From Bernardetiaceae bacterium (GTDB lineage Bacteria > Bacteroidota > Bacteroidia > Cytophagales > Bernardetiaceae), in contig JAFIER010000226.1 in NCBI GenBank assembly GCA_020832465.1, positions 1-46,290 of the forward strand: a stretch of DNA of 46,290 nt, read 5' to 3'. The notes under the pieces were generated by a model. The model searched no databases. It was not told the DNA's origin and was given only the letters and a program-made list of their open reading frames with translations. The position numbers and the translations under genes are program-made. Shown here piece by piece: positions 24,668 to 31,159 of the stretch. How positions within the stretch are numbered: the first letter of the stretch is position 1; the number at the start of each line of letters is the position of its first letter.

Positions 24668-24727
24668 TAACAATATACTAGCCCACAAAGATAATTTTTT
24701 CTTAGGAAAAAAGCAATTTGTTTGGTG
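24668..24727. repeat. 60-bp direct repeat, right copy
   Basis: Identical to 20100-20159. It carries the same TATCTTTG promoter element (minus strand, 24686-24693) reading leftward to the zinc-ribbon gene. Sequence beyond it (cagtgcgg...) is unrelated to that beyond the left copy. Confidence 0.9.
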
Positions 24728-24867
24728 CAGTGCGGATGAACAGTGGGCTAAATTTGATTAGCTAATATTGGGGGCAAAAAAAAATCGCTACCACTGCAAC
24801 TTTTTATAAGACAAGTTTATCTATGGATTAGATTCTTATTTTATTGTTCACAAAAACAACTATCATC

Positions 24868-25656
24868 ATGCGTAATTTATTCACTTTTTTATTCTTACCC
24901 ATTCTTATTTTTATTCTCTCTGTTCTTGTTGCTGTAGGGTTAGTTTCGGCTAATCCCCAGACCAATACAATGGATAGGTTTACTAAAATCAGTGTAAGTG
25001 GCTCGGCTAATGTGTATATCCAAAAAGGAAATAAACATAATATCGAAATAATTGCAGAGGAGCAAATCATTGATAAAATCAAAACCGAAATCAAAGATGG
25101 TGAGCTTTTTATCAAAACAGACAAGATGAAAATATTTCGTAAAAACAAACACAAGGTCATTGTTACCGTGCCTATCCTCGAGCGTATCGCAGTGAGCGGT
25201 GCGGGCGATTTATTTACAGAGGGGCATTTTCAAGGGCAAGACCTCGAGCTTATAGTCAGCGGTGCAGGTACGCTCAACTTCGCTGGTAGTTTTCAAAAAA
25301 TCAATGCTAAAATCAATGGGGCAGGCGATTTGTGCTTCGGCGGAGAGGCTACTGATTTGATACTCACAGTAAGTGGCGCAGGTACAGCCAAATTTAATGG
25401 TAATTTTCAAAATACTGATGTATCTATCAGTGGTGCGGGTGATATTATCTTCAAGGGTAAAGGCGACTTTATTACAGGCGTAATTAGTGGCTCAGGCGAT
25501 TTGCATGCTTTTAAAATGCCTGTTTCTAATGCAAGACTCAAAGTGAGCGGTGCGGGCGATGCCTATATCCACGCTGCGAATGAAGTGATGGCACAAGTGA
25601 GCGGTGCGGGCGAAGTACAGGTAAAAGGCAAAGCAAAGCTCATCAAGACAAAGTAA
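24868..25656 (+). CDS. Head-GIN domain (DUF2807) secreted adhesin-like protein
   Basis: A 262-residue exported protein. The N-terminal signal peptide (MRNLFTFLFLPILIFILSVLVAVGLVSA) would be cut after residues 28-30. The rest is a right-handed beta-solenoid made of repeated (V/I)SGAG(D/T) turns, at least seven copies (AVSGAGDL, IVSGAGTL, KINGAGDL, TVSGAGTA, SISGAGDI, VISGSGDL, KVSGAGDA, QVSGAGEV), typical of DUF2807 auto-transporter-adhesin-like proteins of Bacteroidota. No enzymatic residues. The ATG at 24868 is chosen because it starts the signal peptide; the frame extends to a TTG at 24844. Likely located in the periplasm or on the outer surface. Confidence 0.85.
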   Translation: MRNLFTFLFLPILIFILSVLVAVGLVSANPQTNTMDRFTKISVSGSANVYIQKGNKHNIEIIAEEQIIDKIKTEIKDGELFIKTDKMKIFRKNKHKVIVTVPILERIAVSGAGDLFTEGHFQGQDLELIVSGAGTLNFAGSFQKINAKINGAGDLCFGGEATDLILTVSGAGTAKFNGNFQNTDVSISGAGDIIFKGKGDFITGVISGSGDLHAFKMPVSNARLKVSGAGDAYIHAANEVMAQVSGAGEVQVKGKAKLIKTK

Positions 25657-25752
25657 ATGGTAAGTTGTGGGTATAGATTCAGTTATAGTTGTCGTGCACC
25701 CTCCCAGCGCCTCGCTATGTTGTTGTACTTGATTTAGCAATACGGCAAAAAA

Positions 25753-25783
25753 ATAAAGGCTTCCTCAAAGAGAAAGCCTTTAT
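25753..25783 (-). terminator. Rho-independent terminator, leftward
   Basis: The arms ataaaggctt and aagcctttat (10 bp) flank an 11-base loop; on the minus strand the hairpin is followed by seven T. It would catch readthrough from mnmE; as a hairpin it may also end the head-GIN transcript. Confidence 0.6.
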
Positions 25784-26060
25784 CTGCCCCAACAATTTAA
25801 ATATATCCACCTTGACAATTTTGCTATCCCATAAGGGGTAAGCATCTTTGTAAAAATCGGTAAAGATTTTTGCGGAAAGCGAATTGTCATCGCTTAGTTT
25901 ATATCTGAATAGATACGAACACTCTTCTTAGATTCAATAGATATGCCAAAAATGTAAAGTGTTGATCTTTAAATACTTATTTGAATGCCAAAAAATAAAA
26001 CTGTTCACTATCGGACAGTTTGTTGTGCGATAACGAACACTTTATAATGTTTATTAGCAT

Positions 26061-26103
26061 AAATACGAACGAATATTTTTTGAAAAATACTTAGTTCGTA
26101 TTT
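26061..26103. terminator. Terminator hairpin at the 3' end of mnmE
   Basis: The arms aaatacgaac and gttcgtattt (10 bp) enclose a second stem tattttt/aaaaata. T-runs occur on both strands, so it can work in both directions. It begins 18 bp after the mnmE stop codon. Confidence 0.7.
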
Positions 26104-26120
26104 TTTTTAGGCTTGCGAGT

Positions 26121-27485
26121 TTATTTTCCGATACAAAATTTTCCAAAGATATTTCCCAAGACTTCGTCGTTGGAGACCTGTCCTGTAATATCACCAATAT
26201 GTTCGAGGGCTTGGCGAATATCGAGCGAGAGTAAATCGCCACTTACGCCTAACTCTAAGGCTTCCAAAACAGCATCGAGGGCTTGCTCAGCTTTTTTGAG
26301 GCTTTCATAATGGCGGGCATTGGTAACAATCGTATCGTTTTGGTCTAATTTATCGAGTGAAGTACGGCGCAGAATTTCGCTTTTTAGAGCCTCCAGACCC
26401 TCCCCAGCTAAGGCAGATATGCAAAGGCTATGTGGCTGATTTTCAAACCATTGTCTTAGCTCGTCAGAAGCTGCATCGACTTTATTGCCCACTGCAATAT
26501 AGGGAATGCCTAAGGGATTAAGGTCGGCTAACTCTTCTTTGATAGCGGTTTTATCTTGCGCCTCGGCGAGGTCTATGAGGTATAAAATAAGGGCTGCTTC
26601 TTGCATTTTTTTACGTGCACGCAACACGCCTATAGCCTCGATGCGGTCATCGGTTTGGCGCAAGCCCGCTGTATCTATGAAGCGAAAACTTGTCCCTCCC
26701 AAGATAATTTCGTCTTCGATAGTATCTCGTGTTGTACCTGCAATATCCGAAACAATGGCTTTTTCCTCTTCTAAGATGGCATTGAGTAGTGTAGATTTGC
26801 CCGCATTGGGTTTGCCCGCAATCACGGTTGAAACTCCATTTTTGATGGCATTTCCCAGTGCAAAAGATTCAAGCAAACTGCTGATTTGCAATTGAATACG
26901 CTCGACAAGTACACGCAACTCCTCTCGATTAGCAAACTCTACATCTTCTTCGCCAAAGTCTAATTCTAATTCTATCAAAGAGGTGAAATTAAGTAACTGT
27001 TCACGCAAATTTTTAAGTTTTTGAGAAAAACCGCCACGCATTTGTTGCAAAGCTACTCTGTGTGCGGCTTCGGATTCGGAGGCGATAAGGTCGGCAATGG
27101 CTTCGGCTTGTGCCAAATCAATGCGTCCGTTTAAGAAAGCACGCTGTGTAAATTCGCCTGCTTTGGCATAGCGCACTTCGGTTTTATCCAAAAAAAGTTT
27201 GATAATGCGTTCGACGACATAGTTTGAGCCATGACAGCTTATTTCTACTACATCTTCTCTTGTAAAAGAACGAGGCGCACGAAAAATCGTAATCACTACC
27301 TCATCAATCACTTCTTGTGCATCATGCAAAAAACCTATATGCACTGTATGCGAAGGCGCATCGGAAATATCCCGACTAAAAAACTGATTTACAGAGGATA
27401 TAGCTCCTATTCCAGAGAGTCGTAAAATTGCTAAAGCGGCTTGTCCTTGTGCCGTTGCTCTCGCCATAATTGTATCTGACCACAT
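26121..27485 (-). CDS. mnmE: tRNA uridine-5-carboxymethylaminomethyl modification GTPase MnmE
   Basis: This 454-residue protein has exactly the length of well-known MnmE proteins. The N-terminal tetrahydrofolate-binding domain begins MWSDTIMARATAQGQAALAILRLSG. The helical domain holds an inserted Ras-like GTPase with GKPNAGKST (G1), TTRDT (G2), DTAG (G3) and NKVD (G4), and the protein ends in the invariant CIGK, whose Cys is needed for modification. With MnmG it installs the carboxymethylaminomethyl group at C5 of the wobble uridine in several tRNAs. It is a stand-alone gene on the minus strand. Confidence 0.95.
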   Translation of the reverse strand: MWSDTIMARATAQGQAALAILRLSGIGAISSVNQFFSRDISDAPSHTVHIGFLHDAQEVIDEVVITIFRAPRSFTREDVVEISCHGSNYVVERIIKLFLDKTEVRYAKAGEFTQRAFLNGRIDLAQAEAIADLIASESEAAHRVALQQMRGGFSQKLKNLREQLLNFTSLIELELDFGEEDVEFANREELRVLVERIQLQISSLLESFALGNAIKNGVSTVIAGKPNAGKSTLLNAILEEEKAIVSDIAGTTRDTIEDEIILGGTSFRFIDTAGLRQTDDRIEAIGVLRARKKMQEAALILYLIDLAEAQDKTAIKEELADLNPLGIPYIAVGNKVDAASDELRQWFENQPHSLCISALAGEGLEALKSEILRRTSLDKLDQNDTIVTNARHYESLKKAEQALDAVLEALELGVSGDLLSLDIRQALEHIGDITGQVSNDEVLGNIFGKFCIGK

Positions 27486-27556
27486 AATTTTTTACTGATT
27501 TAAGTTGTTCTGTGCAGGCTTAAGCAAATATCGGTATTTTTAGTTTAGTTTTTCTT

Positions 27557-27684
27557 GTCTGAAGCAGGATTTTCAAGATTTTAGGATTGGCAGGATTGAA
27601 TATTCGTCTTCCTCTTGTGAGTGGTCGAAGACCCTACCAATGGTTACGAAATTTTTTTCTCTGAATCAGGATTTACAGGCTTAG
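27557..27684. repeat. Two copies of a ctgaaNcaggatttNca repeat
   Basis: At 27559 and 27661 the sequence ctgaa(g/t)caggattt(t/a)ca(a/g)g appears twice in the same direction, the first followed by further aggatt repeats. Short caggatt-type repeats of this kind are scattered in many Bacteroidota genomes. The rest of the gap up to the next gene shows nothing else. Confidence 0.45.
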
Positions 27685-27728
27685 AAAGCTACTTATTGGG
27701 AGGGGTTTTATGCTGCTCCTTGTTTAGC

Positions 27729-28067
27729 TCAACGACGGTTGAAAAATACTTGTCCAAATTTTCGGTATTTGAGATAATTCAAATTTTTTTCATTTTGATA
27801 TGCTTCTTTTTCAAAACAAATATGCCGATAAGCTGTATCGTGATTTTTACCTTGCAGCCTTCCTATGATGTAATGTGCGAGATACAAAATATAGAACAAA
27901 ATAATTCCAAGTTCTAATTGCTGTCTAAGATGTATTTTTTCGTGATTGAGCAATACTTTATTGCTTTTATAATGGGCATGTTTGAGCAACACAAAAGGAA
28001 ATAGTGCCATAGCCGCTGGAGGGTGGGGGAGCAGTCGGAATAGCCAAGGATTAGATAGAATAATCAT
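27729..28067 (-). CDS. Small membrane protein with HEKIH (HExxH) motif
   Basis: A 112-residue protein from the ATG at 28067 (the frame extends to a TTG at 28121, inside a hairpin, which is rejected as start). It has hydrophobic segments near residues 15-28 and 53-70 and the conserved phrase KSNKVLLNHEKIHLRQQLELGI. HEKIH is an HExxH zinc-binding pattern followed by RQQ-E, as in a family of small Bacteroidota membrane proteins that resemble a fragment of M48/M56-like peptidases. A third zinc ligand is not obvious, so catalytic activity is doubtful. The gene follows yebC on the same strand with a hairpin between them. Confidence 0.62.
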   Translation of the reverse strand: MIILSNPWLFRLLPHPPAAMALFPFVLLKHAHYKSNKVLLNHEKIHLRQQLELGIILFYILYLAHYIIGRLQGKNHDTAYRHICFEKEAYQNEKNLNYLKYRKFGQVFFNRR

Positions 28068-28120
28068 AGTCGTTAGAGGCGTGTTGAGTTGTATTTTTTT
28101 ATGTAATTGGCTAATAATCA

Positions 28121-28153
28121 AGAACTAACAGTTTTTTAAAAACTGTTAGTTCT
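28121..28153. terminator. Palindromic terminator between yebC and the HEKIH gene
   Basis: agaactaacagttttt and its exact complement aaaaactgttagttct are separated by one base, giving a long symmetric hairpin with T/A runs in the centre. It shares the ctaacagtt stem with the hairpin at 38703-38737 and resembles the taacattt stems elsewhere in the window. Confidence 0.55.
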
Positions 28154-28214
28154 GTTTGCTTTTTTAGGGATATGCCCTATCGTATTCTATAAGATCTTTG
28201 ATAATAAACTACTG

Positions 28215-28937
28215 CTAATCAGACATTTCCATATTGTGATATACAGCTTGCACGTCATCGTCGTCCTCAAATCTATCTATGAGCTTAAAGACTTCTTCTT
28301 GTGTTTCCTCACTTTCAACAGCATTGGTAGATAGGGGAATACGCTCAACTTTGGCAGCCGTAACTTCTATTTTTTCTTCTTCTAATGCTTTTTGCATTTT
28401 ACCAAAATCCTCAAATGCAGTATAAACAAGAAATTCACTATCTTCTCTTTCAATGGAATCAGCACCGTAATCAATGAGTTCGAGTTCGAACTCTTCGGGG
28501 TCTCTATCTTCGGGTAGCACAAACTCAAAAACACCTTTTCTATCAAAGAGGTAATCTAAAGAGCCTGTTTTGCCGAGCGATCCTCCGGCACGTGTAAAAT
28601 ACATGCGTACATTAGCTACGGTGCGTGTGGGGTTATCGCTTGTGCACTCTACGACAATCGCAATGCCGTGAGGTGCATAGCCTTCATATACCAACTCTTC
28701 GAGGTTTTCAGCATCTTTTGCAGAAGCTCTTTTAATGGCATTTTCTATTCGTTCTTTTGGCATATTCACGCCTTTAGCATTTTGAATAGCCTGCCTTAGA
28801 CGTGGGTTTGTCTCGGGGTCATCTCCCCCTGCTTTTACAGAGAGTGCAATTTCTCTGCCCGCTTTTGTAAATGCTTTAGACATTTGATCCCACCGCTTAA
28901 ATTTGCGGGCTTTTCTAAACTCGAATGCTCTTCCCAT
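28215..28937 (-). CDS. yebC: YebC/PmpR family protein
   Basis: A 240-residue protein with the full YebC signature. The N-terminus is MGRAFEFRKARKFKRWDQMSKAFTKAGREIALSVK, then GGDDPETNPRLRQAIQNAKGVNMPKERIENAIKRA, then YEGYAPHGIAIVVECTSDNPTRTV and the acidic C-terminus FEDDDDVQAVYHNME. Members were first described as DNA-binding regulators and more recently as ribosome-associated factors that help translation of difficult (for example proline-rich) stretches. In Bacteroidota the N-terminus carries the longer FEFRKARK form, as here. It is in no operon with partners that would narrow the function. Confidence 0.92.
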   Translation of the reverse strand: MGRAFEFRKARKFKRWDQMSKAFTKAGREIALSVKAGGDDPETNPRLRQAIQNAKGVNMPKERIENAIKRASAKDAENLEELVYEGYAPHGIAIVVECTSDNPTRTVANVRMYFTRAGGSLGKTGSLDYLFDRKGVFEFVLPEDRDPEEFELELIDYGADSIEREDSEFLVYTAFEDFGKMQKALEEEKIEVTAAKVERIPLSTNAVESEETQEEVFKLIDRFEDDDDVQAVYHNMEMSD

Positions 28938-29136
28938 ATTTACGTCTTATTATTTTGTCTGAGAAATGTTATTTTTGATGTCTATTTTTTTTTTCGCACA
29001 CTAAAAGGCAAAGATAAAATCTATTTTTGAAAATTCCCAATGCCTTGTTCACAAAATCAGCTCTAAAAAGTAAAAAGACTCACTACTGCTATACATTTAC
29101 CCATAAGCACTAACAGTTCTTGGGGCGAGCTGTTCG
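28938..29136. other. Gene-free upstream region of yebC
   Basis: About 200 bp without a gene. Near 29107-29142 the bases gcactaacagttc...gctgttcgtgttagc form an imperfect hairpin related to the ctaacagtt palindromes; its right arm supplied the target site of the adjacent MITE-like element. Confidence 0.4.
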
Positions 29137-29254
29137 TGTTAGCAGGGTGTACAACAACATTGCTAAATGTGCGCAGAAATAACATTTCTTTAAGAAATGT
29201 TATTTCTGAAATTATCTAAGTCGTTTTACCAACTTGAGGTACACCCTGTTAGCA
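29137..29254. mobile_element. Intact MITE-like element (102 bp) with 8-bp target-site duplication
   Basis: tgttagca at 29137-29144 is repeated at 29247-29254. Between them, 29145-29246 starts gggtgtac and ends gtacaccc, a perfect 8-bp terminal inverted repeat. In the middle lies a perfect 17-bp palindrome, cagaaataacatttctt (29174-29190) with 29192-29208. The element has no coding capacity and ends 4 bp from the stop codon of the leftward membrane protein gene, so it can also form that gene's 3' hairpin. Confidence 0.75.
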
Positions 29255-29258
29255 TGAT

Positions 29259-30032
29259 TTATGCTTCTTTTACAAATCGGATAAGCTCTCGTACTTGGTT
29301 CAAAAACTGGGCATCTTCGGAGAGGCGTGCAATTTTCTTTTCTGTATTTTTTGAAAGTAAATCAAAATCTTGCTTTTGTGAGGTAGCTATTTGTGCTACA
29401 CGCTCATGCAGCTGTCTGTGGTCTTGTTTTAGGCTTTCAATGTTGCGCAATATTTGTGCAGTTTGGCTATCCATATTATTTGGATTTTGCTGATATTCGA
29501 TATTGCGCAGTGTGCTTTCCCACTCGTCCAGACGCATTTTTAGTGTATTGATATCTTCTTTGGGGTAGCGAATCTCCTGCGAAATTGCCGAAAGGCGATA
29601 TTGGATATAAGCATACATACGCACGGAAGGACGCAATAAGGTAAGCATCAAAGCGGCTACGGCACCGATATAACCTACGGGGCTAATCTGAAAATAAGCT
29701 AATAAATATAGACCTACAGCAGAAATAATATGCATAAAAATAGCTACTGTAAGATAAATTTTTGCAATACGACTTGCATAATCTAAATCGGAGGTTTTGA
29801 TTTTGATTTGAGTATTTGAAGCGCGCTGTGCATCAGATATAACCTCCTTTGCTTTAAAGTGCATATTCCAGGGTACGGTCGTAACGAGTGTAAGCCACCA
29901 TACAATGGCAAGGGCAACGACCCAGTCTAAAAAATCACCTACGGGAATATCAATCCATTTTAGTACAGCAAATACAATGAGAGCCAGAATCGTAAGCCCG
30001 AAAATACTACCACTAATTTCTTTTGATTGCAT
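29259..30032 (-). CDS. Membrane protein with C-terminal coiled coil, last gene of the injection-system cluster
   Basis: A 257-residue protein with four predicted membrane helices (about residues 8-26, 32-53, 86-110, 116-136). A long cytoplasmic coiled coil follows from about 150 to the end (INTLKMRLDEWESTLRNIEYQQ... LSKNTEKKIARLSEDAQFLNQVRELIRF). No known family comes to mind. It follows the fibre-like gene by about 150 bp with a strong stem-loop between. It could anchor or release the contractile particle at the inner membrane, but that rests only on position. Confidence 0.65.
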   Translation of the reverse strand: MQSKEISGSIFGLTILALIVFAVLKWIDIPVGDFLDWVVALAIVWWLTLVTTVPWNMHFKAKEVISDAQRASNTQIKIKTSDLDYASRIAKIYLTVAIFMHIISAVGLYLLAYFQISPVGYIGAVAALMLTLLRPSVRMYAYIQYRLSAISQEIRYPKEDINTLKMRLDEWESTLRNIEYQQNPNNMDSQTAQILRNIESLKQDHRQLHERVAQIATSQKQDFDLLSKNTEKKIARLSEDAQFLNQVRELIRFVKEA

Positions 30033-30089
30033 GATTATTGTTGATTATGTAAAAAATAAGAGCATTGTATCGCTATTATTGTCGGTGTT

Positions 30090-30148
30090 GGACACAGTCA
30101 ACGGCGTGAAAAAATAATAGTCTCCCGTCGCCGCCGTTGCTTGTGTCC
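30090..30148. repeat. Large stem-loop between fibre-like and membrane protein genes
   Basis: ggacacagtcaacggcg (30090-30106) pairs with cgccgttgcttgtgtcc (30132-30148) at 15 of 17 positions; the loop contains a run of A on the plus strand. It is unusually G+C-rich for this window. It may reduce readthrough into the distal gene or stabilise the 3' end of the upstream message. There is no T-run directly after the stem in the direction of transcription, so it is not a classical terminator. Confidence 0.5.
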
Positions 30149-30183
30149 TATAAGCAACTAATTGGCGTAGTAGTGTGCTGTAT

Positions 30184-30918
30184 TTAATCAGGTTGTGTAT
30201 CGTCCATAAACTCATCGTGCCAAAGTTTGCTAATATGATATTTGATATGGCAGTTATCTCCGTAGGCACATCTTGTACGCATTTCTAAACGGTAATCAAA
30301 AGTTGAGCCTTGCCATCGTAGCTGAATCATATTACACCTTGCACCATAATGGGCTTGTACTTTTTGAATTTTCCAATTTGATTTTCCAAAAGTGCTCAAT
30401 GCGTGTGCATGAATAAGTGCGTACTGCCCTCGTCCTTTTTTTCCAATTCCAGCAGTAATTTCAAATGCTTGACAGCCGTTGAGCTCTTCGAGTACGGTAT
30501 GCCATTTGCCGTCTCCGGGGATTTTACCAGTTTTATAAGTTCCGATTCTGCCTTGCATACCGACCGTACCGCTTACATCGAGCTCGTGCTCTGGGGTTTG
30601 ATTGTGTACGCCAATTTGTCCTTCTTGTGTAAAGGTAAGTATAGCATCACCAGCGGCATTATCAATATTGAGCATGGCATTTCCACTATCAATATTGATA
30701 GACCATGCGGGGTTTTTGTCTTCAATACTTTTAAAAAAGCTCATCAACTTAGGCGATGCACCAATAGGTGATAGCTCCAGCCCTTGTTCTAAACTTTTTG
30801 AGAGTCCGTCATCAATCTTATTGACCATAGACTCTATGAGGTCGGCAAAATGCCCTTCGCGTGGGAGTTGCCCTTTGCGAAAATAGTTTCTAAGTGTATT
30901 TCTGTTTTGTAGTGCCAT
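30184..30918 (-). CDS. Injection-system fibre-like protein
   Basis: A 244-residue protein from the ATG at 30918 (MALQNRNTLRNYFRKGQLPREGHFADLIESMVNKIDDGLSK). An upstream extension to 31050 is rejected because it crosses the palindromic repeat. The helical N-terminus ends near residue 60. Residues around 75-125 are a phage-tail-fibre-like stretch (GQIGVHNQTPEHELDVSGTVGMQGRIGTY), a pattern shared with trimeric fibre tips. The C-terminal 110 residues form a compact beta domain (GKWHTVLEELNGCQAFEITAGIGKKGRGQY...) that could bind a surface ligand. The gene follows the baseplate gene on the same strand. The role of a receptor-binding or baseplate-attached fibre is inferred from this pattern and position. 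Confidence 0.65.
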   Translation of the reverse strand: MALQNRNTLRNYFRKGQLPREGHFADLIESMVNKIDDGLSKSLEQGLELSPIGASPKLMSFFKSIEDKNPAWSINIDSGNAMLNIDNAAGDAILTFTQEGQIGVHNQTPEHELDVSGTVGMQGRIGTYKTGKIPGDGKWHTVLEELNGCQAFEITAGIGKKGRGQYALIHAHALSTFGKSNWKIQKVQAHYGARCNMIQLRWQGSTFDYRLEMRTRCAYGDNCHIKYHISKLWHDEFMDDTQPD

Positions 30919-30982
30919 AAAGTCAATAAAGCAATCGTAAAATAAAAATATTATGCTACATACTACTACACATTTTCCATTC

Positions 30983-31070
30983 AGAAATAACATTTCTTTG
31001 AGATATGTTATTTCTAAGCCCATTTTTGCATAGCGCGGCACGCTATGCAAAAATGTATAGTAGTATGATT
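30983..31070. repeat. Two adjacent palindromic repeats
   Basis: The first is agaaataacatttct / agatatgttatttct (30983-30997 with 31001-31015, 14 of 15 pairs), the same palindrome as inside the MITE-like element at 29145. Directly after it comes catttttgcatagcg / cgctatgcaaaaatg (31021-31035 with 31041-31055, perfect), copy 2 of the family at 17864-17930 with the shared flank tgtatagtagtatgatt. The pair sits between the fibre-like and baseplate genes. Confidence 0.65.
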
Positions 31071-31159
31071 ATGCTAAGATAAGCACTCAAGGGCTAAAAA
31101 TAAAAATTTTTAGCGCAATGTTATTTTTTAGTTGCCCTGTGAGTGTTTAGCTTAGATAT

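Larger units (their letters stand above)
25657..26120. other. Intergenic region with several hairpins
   Basis: 464 bp without a gene. It contains a leftward terminator (25753-25783), a small aaaaatc/gattttt hairpin near 25852-25872, an aaactgt/acagttt hairpin near 26009-26026 and the mnmE terminator (26061-26103). No credible short protein was found. Confidence 0.5.

Noticed and set aside
27621-27917. 98-codon plus-strand frame next to the caggatt repeats
   Set aside because: It is mostly antisense to the HEKIH protein gene and starts inside repeat sequence.
28068-28121. TTG start at 28121 for the HEKIH membrane protein
   Set aside because: The codon lies at the edge of a perfect hairpin; the ATG at 28065-28067 gives the start typical of the family.
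30045-30269. 74-codon minus-strand frame between the fibre-like and membrane protein genes
   Set aside because: It overlaps the end of the fibre-like gene, runs through the stem-loop and shows no conserved features.
30919-31050. N-terminal extension of the fibre-like protein to position 31050
   Set aside because: The extension crosses the two palindromic repeats and encodes a hydrophobic stretch unrelated to the conserved MALQNRN start.
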